Positions 9,328 through 17,905 of a DNA stretch of 64,000 nt are shown piece by piece. This DNA comes from Streptomyces luteolus (GTDB taxonomy: Bacteria; Actinomycetota; Actinomycetes; Streptomycetales; Streptomycetaceae). Location: assembly GCF_029968015.1 (NCBI RefSeq), contig NZ_JASCIS010000003.1, positions 1 to 64,000 of the forward strand. The letters are read 5' to 3'. Under the pieces are notes generated by a model. The model did not search any database and was not told the DNA's origin. It saw only the letters and a list, made by a program, of their open reading frames with translations. Each line of letters starts with the position of its first letter. Position 1 is the first letter of the stretch. A program made the translations under genes and the position numbers.

Positions 9328-10266
9328 CTACTTCCTACGGACGATCTCCTTCAGGTTGGCCTCATAGACTTCTTCGCCGACGCGGTCCCCGCGCCGTCGG
9401 CACTCGTGCAGGCCCTTGCGGGTCCATGCCCGGGCCTCGTCGCGGTCGCCGAGGTGGAAGTGGTTCAGGCCCAGCAGGCCGCAGAGCTTGCCGAGAAAGC
9501 GGCGGGCGGGCGAGTCCTCGGGGTATGCGTCCAGTTCGTCGAGGAGCCGCAGCAGTGCCCGGTTACTCTCCACGAACAGGGCTCGGTCGCTCAGCCGCTG
9601 CGCGTGCGTCAGGGCCTCCCGGCAGGCACCCAGTCGGCGTCCGTCGGTGGTGCCGCGGCGTATCTCGCGGGCGGTGAGCAGGTCTTCGAGGACTTCGGCG
9701 GCTCGTTCCGCGTCTCGGCTCCCGGTGCGGCGGGTCAGTTCGTGGGCACGGTGGGCGTGCTCGATGGCTGTGTCGAGGTCGTTTCGCTTGGCCGCGTGTG
9801 TGGCCAGGCGGGAGTGGATGACGGCCACCCAGCGGTCGTCGGCCAGCCCCTCGCCGAGTTCTTCGCGGAGCAGTGCGTCGGCGGCCTCGAACTCCCCGTC
9901 CTCGGCGAGGATCTCCGCCTCGTGGAGCTTCTCCATCGGGTGGCCCGGCTTGTCGGCTCCCGACAGTTGGCGCAGCGCGGCGGGACGGCCCAGCCCGTCC
10001 AGCTCGCGCGCGATCCGCTGAGCCGTCAGCAGGAAGGGCCGCATGCCGTCCATGTTGCTGCGGAAGCTCTCCCTCAGTTCCCGGGGCACGCTCAGCCATG
10101 CGTCCCGGTCGGCGTCGAGTTCCGCGGCGTGCCGTCGGCACAGTGCGCGGAAACCGGCGTGGTTCCCATCGCGGTCGGCCACGCTGAGGGCGCGCAATAC
10201 ACGTCCCAGCTCCCCTTCGACGTACTCCCCCAGATGCGGAACCTTCACCGGACCGACGCCCCCCAC
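9328..10266 (-). CDS. TPR-like protein coupled to the TIR-like gene
   Basis: A 312-residue cytoplasmic protein, almost entirely helical. From about residue 110 it contains degenerate tetratricopeptide repeats (EKLHEAEILAEDGEFEAADA, SRLATHAAKRNDLDTAIEHA, LLGLNHFHLGDRDEARAWT). The first 100 residues are helical and unlike a known DNA-binding domain. Its ATG lies inside the end of the upstream 729-residue TIR-like gene (22-base overlap), so the two are translationally coupled and probably act together. TPR proteins often hold or sense partners, so a regulator or adaptor for the TIR-like effector is a reasonable inference. No enzyme motif is visible. Confidence 0.75.
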   Translation of the reverse strand: MGGVGPVKVPHLGEYVEGELGRVLRALSVADRDGNHAGFRALCRRHAAELDADRDAWLSVPRELRESFRSNMDGMRPFLLTAQRIARELDGLGRPAALRQLSGADKPGHPMEKLHEAEILAEDGEFEAADALLREELGEGLADDRWVAVIHSRLATHAAKRNDLDTAIEHAHRAHELTRRTGSRDAERAAEVLEDLLTAREIRRGTTDGRRLGACREALTHAQRLSDRALFVESNRALLRLLDELDAYPEDSPARRFLGKLCGLLGLNHFHLGDRDEARAWTRKGLHECRRRGDRVGEEVYEANLKEIVRRK

Positions 10267-12434
10267 TGCAGCAGATGGCCGTACAAGTGCATGTACAGCA
10301 GGCCGGACGGGTGCTCGTAGCCGTCACCCCACCCCGACAGGAGGCCGCTGTGCGGTGCGCCGGGCGCCACGTCGCCGACGACCTGCTCCACGTTCTCCTC
10401 GGTGTGGTCCAGGGACACGGTGATGGCCGGGAGTCGCGCCTCGTACGCCACGCGGCACAGTGCTTGGCCCACGTCGTTGGCGACCAGGCCGGACTTTCCC
10501 ATCACCACCCACACGTCGGCCCGGACGGGCCGCGCCCGCACCCGCCCGTGCGGCAGGTGCCCGACCGGGACGGGGTCCACCGCAGTCCAGCTCCCCGAGA
10601 CGAACGTGACGCGCAGTTGCTTCTCCAGCTCCGCCTTGTGTCGCCGTACCCAGGACGAGATGAGCACGGCTTCCCCCTCGCACTCGGCGACGACCGCGAC
10701 ATGGCAGGTCTGCCTGGTGCCGGTGGTGTCCAGGTCGGGGAAGCGCCAGTACGGCGTCACGTCGGGAGGCTCTGGGTCGGCCTTCCGCTCCTCGGTGTAG
10801 CCCCGAAGGTTCAGGCCACCCCACCCGTCGAGGGAGCCGATCACACGGACCGGCCGCCCGCCGTCGACCGGCTGTGTCCCCGAGTAGTCCGGCATGGGGA
10901 TGAGGATCTTGCCCTCCCCCATGTCCGGCAGCGGAACAACGCCCGTCACCAGGGCCTGCCGACTCATCCGGCCGTGCGGCACCGCGAAGGAGAGCATGCG
11001 GTCGTAGAGGTAGGGAAGGTCGCCCGGCTCCGCCATGGACAGTCCGAGCCGGCGCACGCACTCCCCGCGGGTCTGCAGCCGGAACACCTCTGTGTCCAGC
11101 AGCCCGCGCCAGATGACGAGTTGGCGGTCGTTCACCAGGCTGCGCAGCGACTCCGCGTCCGTCGCGGGGCCCGACGGCCGCGCCGATCCACCGGTGTGCA
11201 AGATGTCCGGATGCCCGCCCGCCGTGGAACTCAGCGAGGTCGCCGCCTCCAGGCTGCACCAGGCCCGGCCCAGGTAGTCGGCGACGTCGTCCAGCAGTAC
11301 GAGGGTGCGACCGGCGAACTGCAGCAGGAACAGCGATTCGAGGGTTCTGCGGAACAGCCCCTGTTCCTCGGGGGAGCGTGGAGCCTGCGGCACGCACGTG
11401 TAGTCGTACCAGATATGGATGCGCTCCAGCAGCATCCGGAGTGCGGGCAGGGCGTCGAGCAGGGCACTCAGGCGCTCCAGGCCGATGTCGTCGGACGCCT
11501 CGGCCGCGCCGAGTTCGACCGCGTCCATGCCGACCCGCTCCAGTTCCTGGGCCACAGGCGCGAGCGACGTGTCGTCCAGCACTTCGCGCAGGACCCCGAC
11601 CAGCAGACACTCCGCCAGGTCCGATCCGGCCACTCCGACCGGCATGTTCATCGCGGCGGGAGCGACCTGACGAGGGGTGTGCAGTCCACGCCGGTGGGCG
11701 ACCCGGACCGCTTCGCACATCGAGGCGACCAGATGCCACGCGACCAGGCGCGCCTGCGTGCCGTCCGGGTCGGGCTGTCCCTCGTCCAGCCAGCGGTGCG
11801 AGACGAACACATGGTGCCGGCCGGCGAAGACACCGCGCACCAGCCGGGACGCCTCACGCATCTGCGGAAAGCGCGCGTACCGGATGAGCTCGTCCAGTGG
11901 CAGCCAGCGCGAATCGGTCAGGTGCGTCCAGACCGACATGGTGGGCTGGGCACGCACGTCCTGCGGCTTGCTGAGCCCGTCGAGCATGCGGTGGCGAACC
12001 GTCAGGGGAAACCTGCCCACCACCTCACCTCCGGGTTCGGCCATGGCGTACAGCAGCCCCCGCTCGATGCCGACCCGGAACTCCCCGTCAGGCATGACGA
12101 GGTGCCTGTGGGCGAGGAAGTCACGTTGCCCACTGAGCCGGGCCAGGTCGGTGGGCAGTCCCGCCCGCTGCCGCTTCCGCTCCTGCTCGGCGCGGCCCGC
12201 CAGGGTCTCGACAGCGAGGAACGGCACCTGCGGGCAGGCGCACAGATAGCGGTACGCGATGTCGTCGTACGTCCGCTCGGCCCCGCCCCGGGCATAGGCC
12301 AACGCCTTGGCGGCCGCCTCGCCCGCGCGCCGGACGTACAGCAACCGTGGGTGACTCCGCAACTTCTCTGGCGGGATCGACAGCATAGCCTCGACATCAT
12401 CGGCCGGCGGTTCGCTCCGAGACAAGCAACTCAC
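10245..12434 (-). CDS. Large protein with a TIR-like (FVSHRW) domain
   Basis: 729 residues, no signal peptide or membrane segment. The central part (about 205-410) has the order of a TIR-type fold: a first strand HVFVSHRW (Phe210-Trp215), an acidic strand IWYDYTCVPQ (Asp344), a hydrophobic strand TLVLLDDVADY, and the helix AWCSLEAA whose Glu396 sits where the WCxxE catalytic Glu of NAD-cleaving TIR domains would be. The N-terminal 200 residues and the C-terminal 300 residues are unrecognised. The C-terminal part has alternating strands and helices. It is followed, with overlap, by a TPR gene and is divergent from a SLATT/SLOG-like pair. Enzymatic NADase activity is inferred; the TIR assignment is by motif only. 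Confidence 0.65.
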   Translation of the reverse strand: MSCLSRSEPPADDVEAMLSIPPEKLRSHPRLLYVRRAGEAAAKALAYARGGAERTYDDIAYRYLCACPQVPFLAVETLAGRAEQERKRQRAGLPTDLARLSGQRDFLAHRHLVMPDGEFRVGIERGLLYAMAEPGGEVVGRFPLTVRHRMLDGLSKPQDVRAQPTMSVWTHLTDSRWLPLDELIRYARFPQMREASRLVRGVFAGRHHVFVSHRWLDEGQPDPDGTQARLVAWHLVASMCEAVRVAHRRGLHTPRQVAPAAMNMPVGVAGSDLAECLLVGVLREVLDDTSLAPVAQELERVGMDAVELGAAEASDDIGLERLSALLDALPALRMLLERIHIWYDYTCVPQAPRSPEEQGLFRRTLESLFLLQFAGRTLVLLDDVADYLGRAWCSLEAATSLSSTAGGHPDILHTGGSARPSGPATDAESLRSLVNDRQLVIWRGLLDTEVFRLQTRGECVRRLGLSMAEPGDLPYLYDRMLSFAVPHGRMSRQALVTGVVPLPDMGEGKILIPMPDYSGTQPVDGGRPVRVIGSLDGWGGLNLRGYTEERKADPEPPDVTPYWRFPDLDTTGTRQTCHVAVVAECEGEAVLISSWVRRHKAELEKQLRVTFVSGSWTAVDPVPVGHLPHGRVRARPVRADVWVVMGKSGLVANDVGQALCRVAYEARLPAITVSLDHTEENVEQVVGDVAPGAPHSGLLSGWGDGYEHPSGLLYMHLYGHLLQWGASVR

Positions 12435-12528
12435 CTTCCTTCAAAGGGATTTATGCCCGACGATGCGATCAAAGCACGTATCTTCTCAGCAGGGTTGGGG
12501 AGCGGGACGACTACGGGGAGATGCCTCG
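12435..12528. promoter_or_regulatory. Divergent promoter region of the TIR-like/SLATT-SLOG locus
   Basis: 94 bases separate the starts of the leftward TIR-like gene and the rightward membrane-protein gene, so both promoters must lie here or overlap the coding ends. The region contains TTCCTTCAAAGGGATTTATGC, less GC-rich than its surroundings. GGGGAG at 12515-12520 is the ribosome site of the membrane-protein gene. No clear consensus -35/-10 pair can be assigned by eye. Confidence 0.45.
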
Positions 12529-13044
12529 ATGGCCGAAATCAGTGACTCACTGTGGAACGACTGCATCGGCTCGGAGAACTATCACGACGCGAAGGCCACC
12601 TATCACGCCGCGATCTTCGAGCAGTACAAGCTGTGCGTGGAGATGGCCGACCGGGTCAGCGCCCGGCGCAATCTCGCCAACACCTTCTTCCTGACCCTCC
12701 ACACCGGCCTGCTCGCCTTCCTCGGCGCCTGGTTGTCCCAGGAACGCCACCGCGAGGTGTCGGTTGTCCTCGCCTTCGCAGCCTTGCTGGTCCTCCTTGG
12801 CATGTGTGTCACCTGGTGGTTCACCGTCCGCTCCTACCACCAGCTGAACCGGGGCAAGTTCGAGGTGATCGGCGCGCTGGAGGAGCGGCTGCCGGCGCGC
12901 ACCTTCGTGGCCGCCGAGTGGCGCGCTCTCGGCGAGGGCCGGGACTGGCGCGTCTATCTGCCGCTGAACCGGGTCGAGCGGTGGATCCCTCTCCTCTTTG
13001 CCGGGGCCTACGTCCTGGGGTTCGCCGCCACCATGGCTCTGTGA
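12529..13044 (+). CDS. RipA/SLATT-like small membrane protein
   Basis: 171 residues. A cytosolic helical N terminus (about 1-48, with YKLCVEMADRVSARRNLANT) leads into hydrophobic helices at about 51-69 and 79-98. A cytosolic stretch with FVAAEWRALGEGRDWRVYL follows, and a third hydrophobic helix lies at about 152-170. The DRxSxRRxxAN..F motif and layout resemble the RipA-family octameric membrane proteins and SLATT-type transmembrane proteins. SLATT proteins have been proposed to be membrane-disrupting effectors controlled by SLOG or nucleotide-synthesising partners. The ATG is chosen for GGGGAG eight bases upstream. The SLOG-like gene follows 95 bases downstream. Confidence 0.7.
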   Translation: MAEISDSLWNDCIGSENYHDAKATYHAAIFEQYKLCVEMADRVSARRNLANTFFLTLHTGLLAFLGAWLSQERHREVSVVLAFAALLVLLGMCVTWWFTVRSYHQLNRGKFEVIGALEERLPARTFVAAEWRALGEGRDWRVYLPLNRVERWIPLLFAGAYVLGFAATMAL

Positions 13045-13139
13045 AGCGCCGATGGTCCGTGCCTCTCGATCGGCTCAATCGGTGACCGCCACCGGATAGA
13101 GTGACGGCCACATCGCCCGGGCCGGAAGGGGGTTGGCGC

Positions 13140-13631
13140 GTGGTCACGGTCGCCGTCACCGGTCACATGGACCTGGCCGACGAGGCAGCCGGAGCGGTGC
13201 GCACGGCCCTGCACGAACTGCTGGTCGGCCTGCGCGGCGACACACTCGTGGGGCGTTCCTGCCTGGCCCGCGGCGCTGACACCGTATTCGCCGAGGAAAT
13301 CCTGGCCCTCGGCGGTCGACTGTCGGCGATCATCCCGTCCAGAGACTACCGGGACGCGGTAGTGGCCCCGGCAGACCTCATCAGGTTCGACGCACTCTGC
13401 GAGGCCGCCGACGAGATGGTGATCATGCCGTACGAGCACGCGGGACGTGCGGCCTACGAAGCGGCCAACTCCCGCCTTCTCCAAGGCGCGGACTGTCTGC
13501 TGGCCGTCTGGGACGGCAGCGCGCCCACCGGCCGTGGTGGCGGCACGGCGGACACCGTGGCCGCCGCCCGCTCGGCCGGGCTGACCGTCGACATCGTATG
13601 GCCTCCTGGTGCGCGCAGGTCCGGCGCCTGA
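13140..13631 (+). CDS. SLOG-domain-like putative nucleotide sensor
   Basis: 163 residues forming a single Rossmann-like domain. It starts VTVAVTGHMDL (strand, then Gly-His), followed by LVGRSCLARGADTVFAEEIL with a GAD at 45-47, IIPSRDYRD, and LLQGADCLLAVWDGSAPTGR with a GGT turn near the end. This order is that of SLOG/LOG-DprA-like domains, which bind nucleotides or NAD-related ligands. GTG at 13140 is preferred because GGAAGGGGG lies about seven bases upstream; a GTG at 13101 would add 13 residues behind a poor ribosome site. Paired with the upstream membrane protein, it most likely gates that protein in response to a ligand. Confidence 0.7.
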   Translation: MVTVAVTGHMDLADEAAGAVRTALHELLVGLRGDTLVGRSCLARGADTVFAEEILALGGRLSAIIPSRDYRDAVVAPADLIRFDALCEAADEMVIMPYEHAGRAAYEAANSRLLQGADCLLAVWDGSAPTGRGGGTADTVAAARSAGLTVDIVWPPGARRSGA

Positions 13632-14334
13632 CAGCCACGCTCGGCGCCGGCCTTACTTCCGCAGTCTCGTGGGAGGAAGGCGATGATCCCCGCCGGAGAC
13701 GGGGGGCGTGCGAGTGGACTGCGCAAGTTCCTCCCGGATGAACCGGGTAGACAGACCGGATGAACCAGGTAGGCAGAACAGAGCACCTCGTGGCGCACAG
13801 GTTCTCTCTGCCACCCATCGATGGTGGCCAGTGCTGCGGCAGTGGGAGCCCCACGAGCACAAGAACAGCGACAGGCCCACCACCCGGAACTGAGCGCGAC
13901 GAAGACTCCAGCGGCGAGGCGGTCTCCCTGATCGACTCCTCCGCAGCCGAAGCAGTGGCTGCGGGCCGGATTCGACCTTCAGCGAACCCACGACAACAGT
14001 GCGCTGCCCGGGCATCCCGCGACGTCCTGAGTGCGGCGGGCGCCTCTCACGTTCACTCACCGATGAAGAGGAGCGCTCACCGGCACGTCATCGGCCCTCC
14101 CCGGCTCCCCCGCAAGGATTCACGGCGTCAGCGCCCGCGTTCTTCTTGTCGCGCATCGCCGCAGTTCCCGGTGGCGCAGAGGATACGCACCTTGTGTCCG
14201 GCCGGACTGATCCACCGTCAGAAGGGCAGATCCGCGCGGCAGGCGGTGAACGCTGCGGAAGCGGGAGTCGACGCAGACAGACGTCGCGTTTGACTGTCTC
14301 CAGCGCATCGGGTCCGCGATCCGCTCCCCACCTG
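13632..14334. other. Gene-free stretch with a short direct repeat
   Basis: No gene is supported. At about 13733-13777 two near-identical copies of CGGATGAACCGGGTAGACAG occur side by side, the second differing at a few positions. The rest has no coherent frame. It separates the SLOG-like gene from the end of the leftward alpha-galactosidase gene. Confidence 0.4.
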
Positions 14335-15636
14335 TCACTCGGTGGGGCCCACCCGGAAGAGGGCGACACCGTGTGCGGGTACATCCGCGCTGATGGTGGA
14401 GCTGACGCTCGTTTCCTCACGCGTCCACAGGTTGCGGGCCCGGTAGGTGCCGTCGTCCATTCCCGCCTCGCGCAGGGATGCGCTGATGGTCTTCGGTGAC
14501 TTGGTCCTGTTGAAGAGCAGAACGGCGCGGTCGCCATTGGACAGGGGCTTCACCCATACCTCCCGTCCGCCCTTGGACCTGACGGGCTTCCCCTGGATGC
14601 CGAGGGGATCCTGGTCGATGGCGATGACCTCGCGGTTGGTCAGAATCGCCCGGATCTTCTCGGGCATCGCCCGTACGTCGTTCCCGGCGATGAGGGGGGC
14701 GGCCATCATGGCCCAGAGGCTGAAGTGGGCGCGGGCCTCCGTGTCGGTGAGGCCCTTGAAGCCCTCCACGTCGTAGACACCGACCTCGAGCATGTCGGGG
14801 TCGTTCCAGTGTCCCGGCCCGGCCTGGTCGGCGAGGTGCCGGTTGATGTCGACGATGTTCACGACGCCCATCGGGTAGGCGTTGTGGTGACCGGTGTTCC
14901 ACACCGGCTTGATGTCCTCAGTGGTGCGCCACATGTCGGCGATGTGGCCCCAATCGTAGCTCGCGCCGTTCTTGTCGTCGTGGTAGCTGTTCGGGTTGAT
15001 GCTGTAGACGATCGGCCGGCCCGTCGCCTCAAGGGCGTCACGCATGGTGGTGAACGCGGCCTTCTGGTCCTCCAGCGACCCTTCGGGCGAACACCAGTCG
15101 TACTTGAGGTAGTCGATGCCCCAGGAGGCGAAGGTCCGGGCGTCCTGCACCTCGTGGCCGCGGCTTCCCGTTTCCCCTGGGTAGGCGCCGCCTCGCTGCG
15201 CACAGGTCTTTTCCGTGGGCACCTGGTAGATGCCGAGCCGCAGGCCCTTGGCGTGGACGTAGTCGGCCAGAGCCTTGATGCCGTGCGGGAAGCGGTCGGG
15301 TGCCGCACGCAGGTTGCCCTGAGCGTCACGCTCGGGGTCGAACCAGCAGTCGTCGATGACCACGTAGCGGTACCCGGCTGACGTCATGCCCGAGTCGACG
15401 AGGGAGTCCGCCATCTGCCTGATCAGGTCCTCGTTCACATCGCAGCCGAAGGTGTTCCAGGTGTTCCAGCCCATCGGTGGAGTCGACGCCACTGCGCGGG
15501 CGTCGTGCTGCGGGGTGGCCTGGTCGGCGTTGCCTGCCGGCGCCATGGTCAAACTGACCCCGGCCATGACGGCCGTCAAGGCCACGACGGTGTGGATCCG
15601 GCCGCGCCTGCTCATGGTGGCTGCCACTGGCGTCAC
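14335..15636 (-). CDS. Secreted GH27 alpha-galactosidase
   Basis: A 433-residue exported glycosidase, single catalytic domain plus the C-terminal beta-sandwich. After a signal peptide the domain begins with the family hallmark PPMGWNTWNTFGCDV. The catalytic nucleophile is Asp180 in YLKYDWCS, and the acid/base Asp lies in GHWNDPDML. It hydrolyses terminal alpha-1,6-galactosyl residues of melibiose, raffinose or galactomannan side chains. GTG at 15636 lies very close to AAGGAG; a GTG nine bases or an ATG 21 bases further in are equally possible starts and leave the signal peptide intact. Divergent from a second GH27 gene, with 210 bases between. Confidence 0.9.
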   Translation of the reverse strand: MTPVAATMSRRGRIHTVVALTAVMAGVSLTMAPAGNADQATPQHDARAVASTPPMGWNTWNTFGCDVNEDLIRQMADSLVDSGMTSAGYRYVVIDDCWFDPERDAQGNLRAAPDRFPHGIKALADYVHAKGLRLGIYQVPTEKTCAQRGGAYPGETGSRGHEVQDARTFASWGIDYLKYDWCSPEGSLEDQKAAFTTMRDALEATGRPIVYSINPNSYHDDKNGASYDWGHIADMWRTTEDIKPVWNTGHHNAYPMGVVNIVDINRHLADQAGPGHWNDPDMLEVGVYDVEGFKGLTDTEARAHFSLWAMMAAPLIAGNDVRAMPEKIRAILTNREVIAIDQDPLGIQGKPVRSKGGREVWVKPLSNGDRAVLLFNRTKSPKTISASLREAGMDDGTYRARNLWTREETSVSSTISADVPAHGVALFRVGPTE

Positions 15637-15846
15637 GACTCCTTCGGTGTGGCGATGACCGGTCGGACACCCGTGGTCCGCACCGGAGGTGATGAACGGT
15701 CATCTTGGCTTCGGCCCAGGTGCGTCAACCACACCGCATGAACGGCGGCGCGCGGGATGGACTTCCTCGTCGGCTTCATGGACTCTCCGAGTCCATCGGC
15801 GACAGCCTTGGTGCGCGGCAATCCGAGTTTGGCTTTACTCCTCGCC

Positions 15847-17883
15847 ATGAGACGCGTTCTGACCGCCGTGCTCGGGTTGGCTCTGCTGGGTGCTGCCCTG
15901 ACGCCGGCCTCCAGTGCCGCCACGCCCGCCGAACCGGCCACCACCGTAACGCCGTTGACCCAGACCCCGTCCCTGGCCCGGACCCCGCCGATGGGCTGGA
16001 ACAGCTGGAACGCGGTGGGCTGCGACGTCGACCAGAAGCTCATCACCGACACGGCCGACGCCATCGCGGCAAACGGCATGAAGGACGTGGGCTACGAGTA
16101 CGTCAACATCGACGACTGCTGGAGCCTGAAGCAGCGCGACACCCAGGGCAGGCTCGTCGCCGACCCGCAGAAGTTCCCCCAAGGCATGAAGTGGCTCGCC
16201 GACTACGTCCACGACCGCGGTCTCAAACTCGGTATCTACGGGGACGCAGGCACCGCGACCTGCGCCGGGTATCCCGGCAGTCTCGGTCACGAGAAGGCGG
16301 ACGCGCGGACCTTCGCCGACTGGGGAATCGACTACCTCAAGTACGACAACTGCAACAACGAGGGCCTCCCCGCGGTCGACCGGTACCGCGCCATGGGCGA
16401 GGCCCTCGCCGAAGCGGGCCGTCCCATCCTCTTCAGCATCTGCGAATGGGGAGCCAACCAGCCCTGGAATTGGGGCACTTCGGTCGGCGGACAGATGTGG
16501 CGCACCACTGGAGACATCACCGACGACTGGGACAGCGTCAAGTCCATCATCCGCAAGAACCTCACTCTGGCCGAGCATGCGGGGCCGGGCCACTGGAACG
16601 ATCCCGACATGCTGCAGGTGGGCAACGGCGGTATGAGCGAGCGGGAGTACCGCACCCACTTCGGCATGTGGGCCATGATGGCCGCGCCGCTGCTGGCCGG
16701 CACCGATCTCGCGAAGGCCTCCGACACCACCATGGAGCTGCTGCTCAACCGGGAGTTGGTCGACGTCAACCAGGACCGGCTGGGGAAGCAGGCTGACGTG
16801 GTGGCCGCCGAGGGCGGACGTTACGTGCTCGCCAAGCCCCTCGAGGACGGCTCCGTCGCCTTGGCCCTCTACAACGAGAACGACTACGCGGCGACGATCT
16901 CCACCTCGGCCAAGGACGCGGGGCTGCCACCGGCGGAGGAGTACACACTGCGGGACCTGTTCACCCACACCGAAGCCCGCACCACCGGCACCCTGCGGGC
17001 GTCTGTCCCGGCCCACGGGGTCGTCATCCACCGGGTACGCCCGTCCGAGGCCGGCGACACCGTCACCCCCGCCCGGTCCTTCGGCCTGGACGTGCCACTG
17101 CTGTACGACGGCGCTCCCGCGCCGCTGGTCACCCCCGGCAAGTCCGCAACGATCCGCACCCGACTCACCGACCTCGGCCGCACACCGCTGCTCGACGCAC
17201 GCGTGCGGCTGGAGGCGCCGTCCGGCTGGTCGGTGAAGCCGCAGGACCGGACCTCGGCGCAGTTCGTGCGCGAAGACCGGCCCCTGGCCACGAGATGGCA
17301 GGTCACTCCGCCGGCCGGTCTGGATCCCGGCCGGTACCGACTCACCTCGACCGCCCGGTACCGCCTGCCGCACGGCCGTACCGTCGCGGACACCGCGACC
17401 ACCCTCGTCACCGTCGCCAAGGCCCCACCCCCCGGCGAGTCGTACCTGAGCGACACGGAGTGGGTGAGCTCCACCAACGGCTGGGGACCCGTCGAGCGCG
17501 ACATGGCCAACGGCGACCAGGCCCGTGGCGACGGCACCCCGCTGACCATCGACGGCACCGCCTACGCCAAGGGGCTCGGAACGCACGCGTGGAGCGAGGC
17601 CGTCTACTACACGGCCGGCCGCTGCTCCCGGCTCACCGCCCGCGTCGGTGTCGACGACAGTCAGGACGACGTCGCGCCGCAGCGCGGCACGGTGACCTTC
17701 GAGGTGTGGAAGGACGGCACCAAGCGTGTCGACACCGGCACGCTGTCCTGGCGGGATCCGGCCGTGCCGATCGACGCCGACCTCGAAGGCGCCCGGTTCG
17801 TCAGCCTGATCGCCACCACGGCCGCCGACGGAAACGGCAACGATCACGCCAACTGGGCCGATGTCCGCGTCAGTTGTACGTAG
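15847..17883 (+). CDS. Secreted GH27 alpha-galactosidase with NPCBM domain
   Basis: A 678-residue exported enzyme. Signal peptide (about 1-25), GH27 barrel starting PPMGWNSWNAVGCDV with nucleophile Asp167 in YLKYDNCN and the acid/base region HWNDPDMLQVGN, and a beta-sandwich to about residue 400. A NEW3-type Ig-like domain (PARSFGLDVPLLYDG onward) follows, and a C-terminal NPCBM carbohydrate-binding module (WVSSTNGWGPVERDM, then RVGVDDSQDD and NWADVRVSC). The extra modules suggest attachment to a polysaccharide, unlike the shorter divergent paralogue. The ATG giving a clean signal peptide was chosen; the ribosome site is weak. The stop is 22 bases before the next gene, so they are probably co-transcribed. 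Confidence 0.9.
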   Translation: MRRVLTAVLGLALLGAALTPASSAATPAEPATTVTPLTQTPSLARTPPMGWNSWNAVGCDVDQKLITDTADAIAANGMKDVGYEYVNIDDCWSLKQRDTQGRLVADPQKFPQGMKWLADYVHDRGLKLGIYGDAGTATCAGYPGSLGHEKADARTFADWGIDYLKYDNCNNEGLPAVDRYRAMGEALAEAGRPILFSICEWGANQPWNWGTSVGGQMWRTTGDITDDWDSVKSIIRKNLTLAEHAGPGHWNDPDMLQVGNGGMSEREYRTHFGMWAMMAAPLLAGTDLAKASDTTMELLLNRELVDVNQDRLGKQADVVAAEGGRYVLAKPLEDGSVALALYNENDYAATISTSAKDAGLPPAEEYTLRDLFTHTEARTTGTLRASVPAHGVVIHRVRPSEAGDTVTPARSFGLDVPLLYDGAPAPLVTPGKSATIRTRLTDLGRTPLLDARVRLEAPSGWSVKPQDRTSAQFVREDRPLATRWQVTPPAGLDPGRYRLTSTARYRLPHGRTVADTATTLVTVAKAPPPGESYLSDTEWVSSTNGWGPVERDMANGDQARGDGTPLTIDGTAYAKGLGTHAWSEAVYYTAGRCSRLTARVGVDDSQDDVAPQRGTVTFEVWKDGTKRVDTGTLSWRDPAVPIDADLEGARFVSLIATTAADGNGNDHANWADVRVSCT

Positions 17884-17905
17884 CAGCCTACGAACGGAAG
17901 CCACT

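Noticed and set aside
10275..12545. Very long plus-strand open frame opposite the TIR-like gene
   Set aside because: It mirrors the minus-strand gene. The protein is rich in Arg, Gly, Val and His with no motifs, as expected of an antisense frame in high-GC coding DNA.
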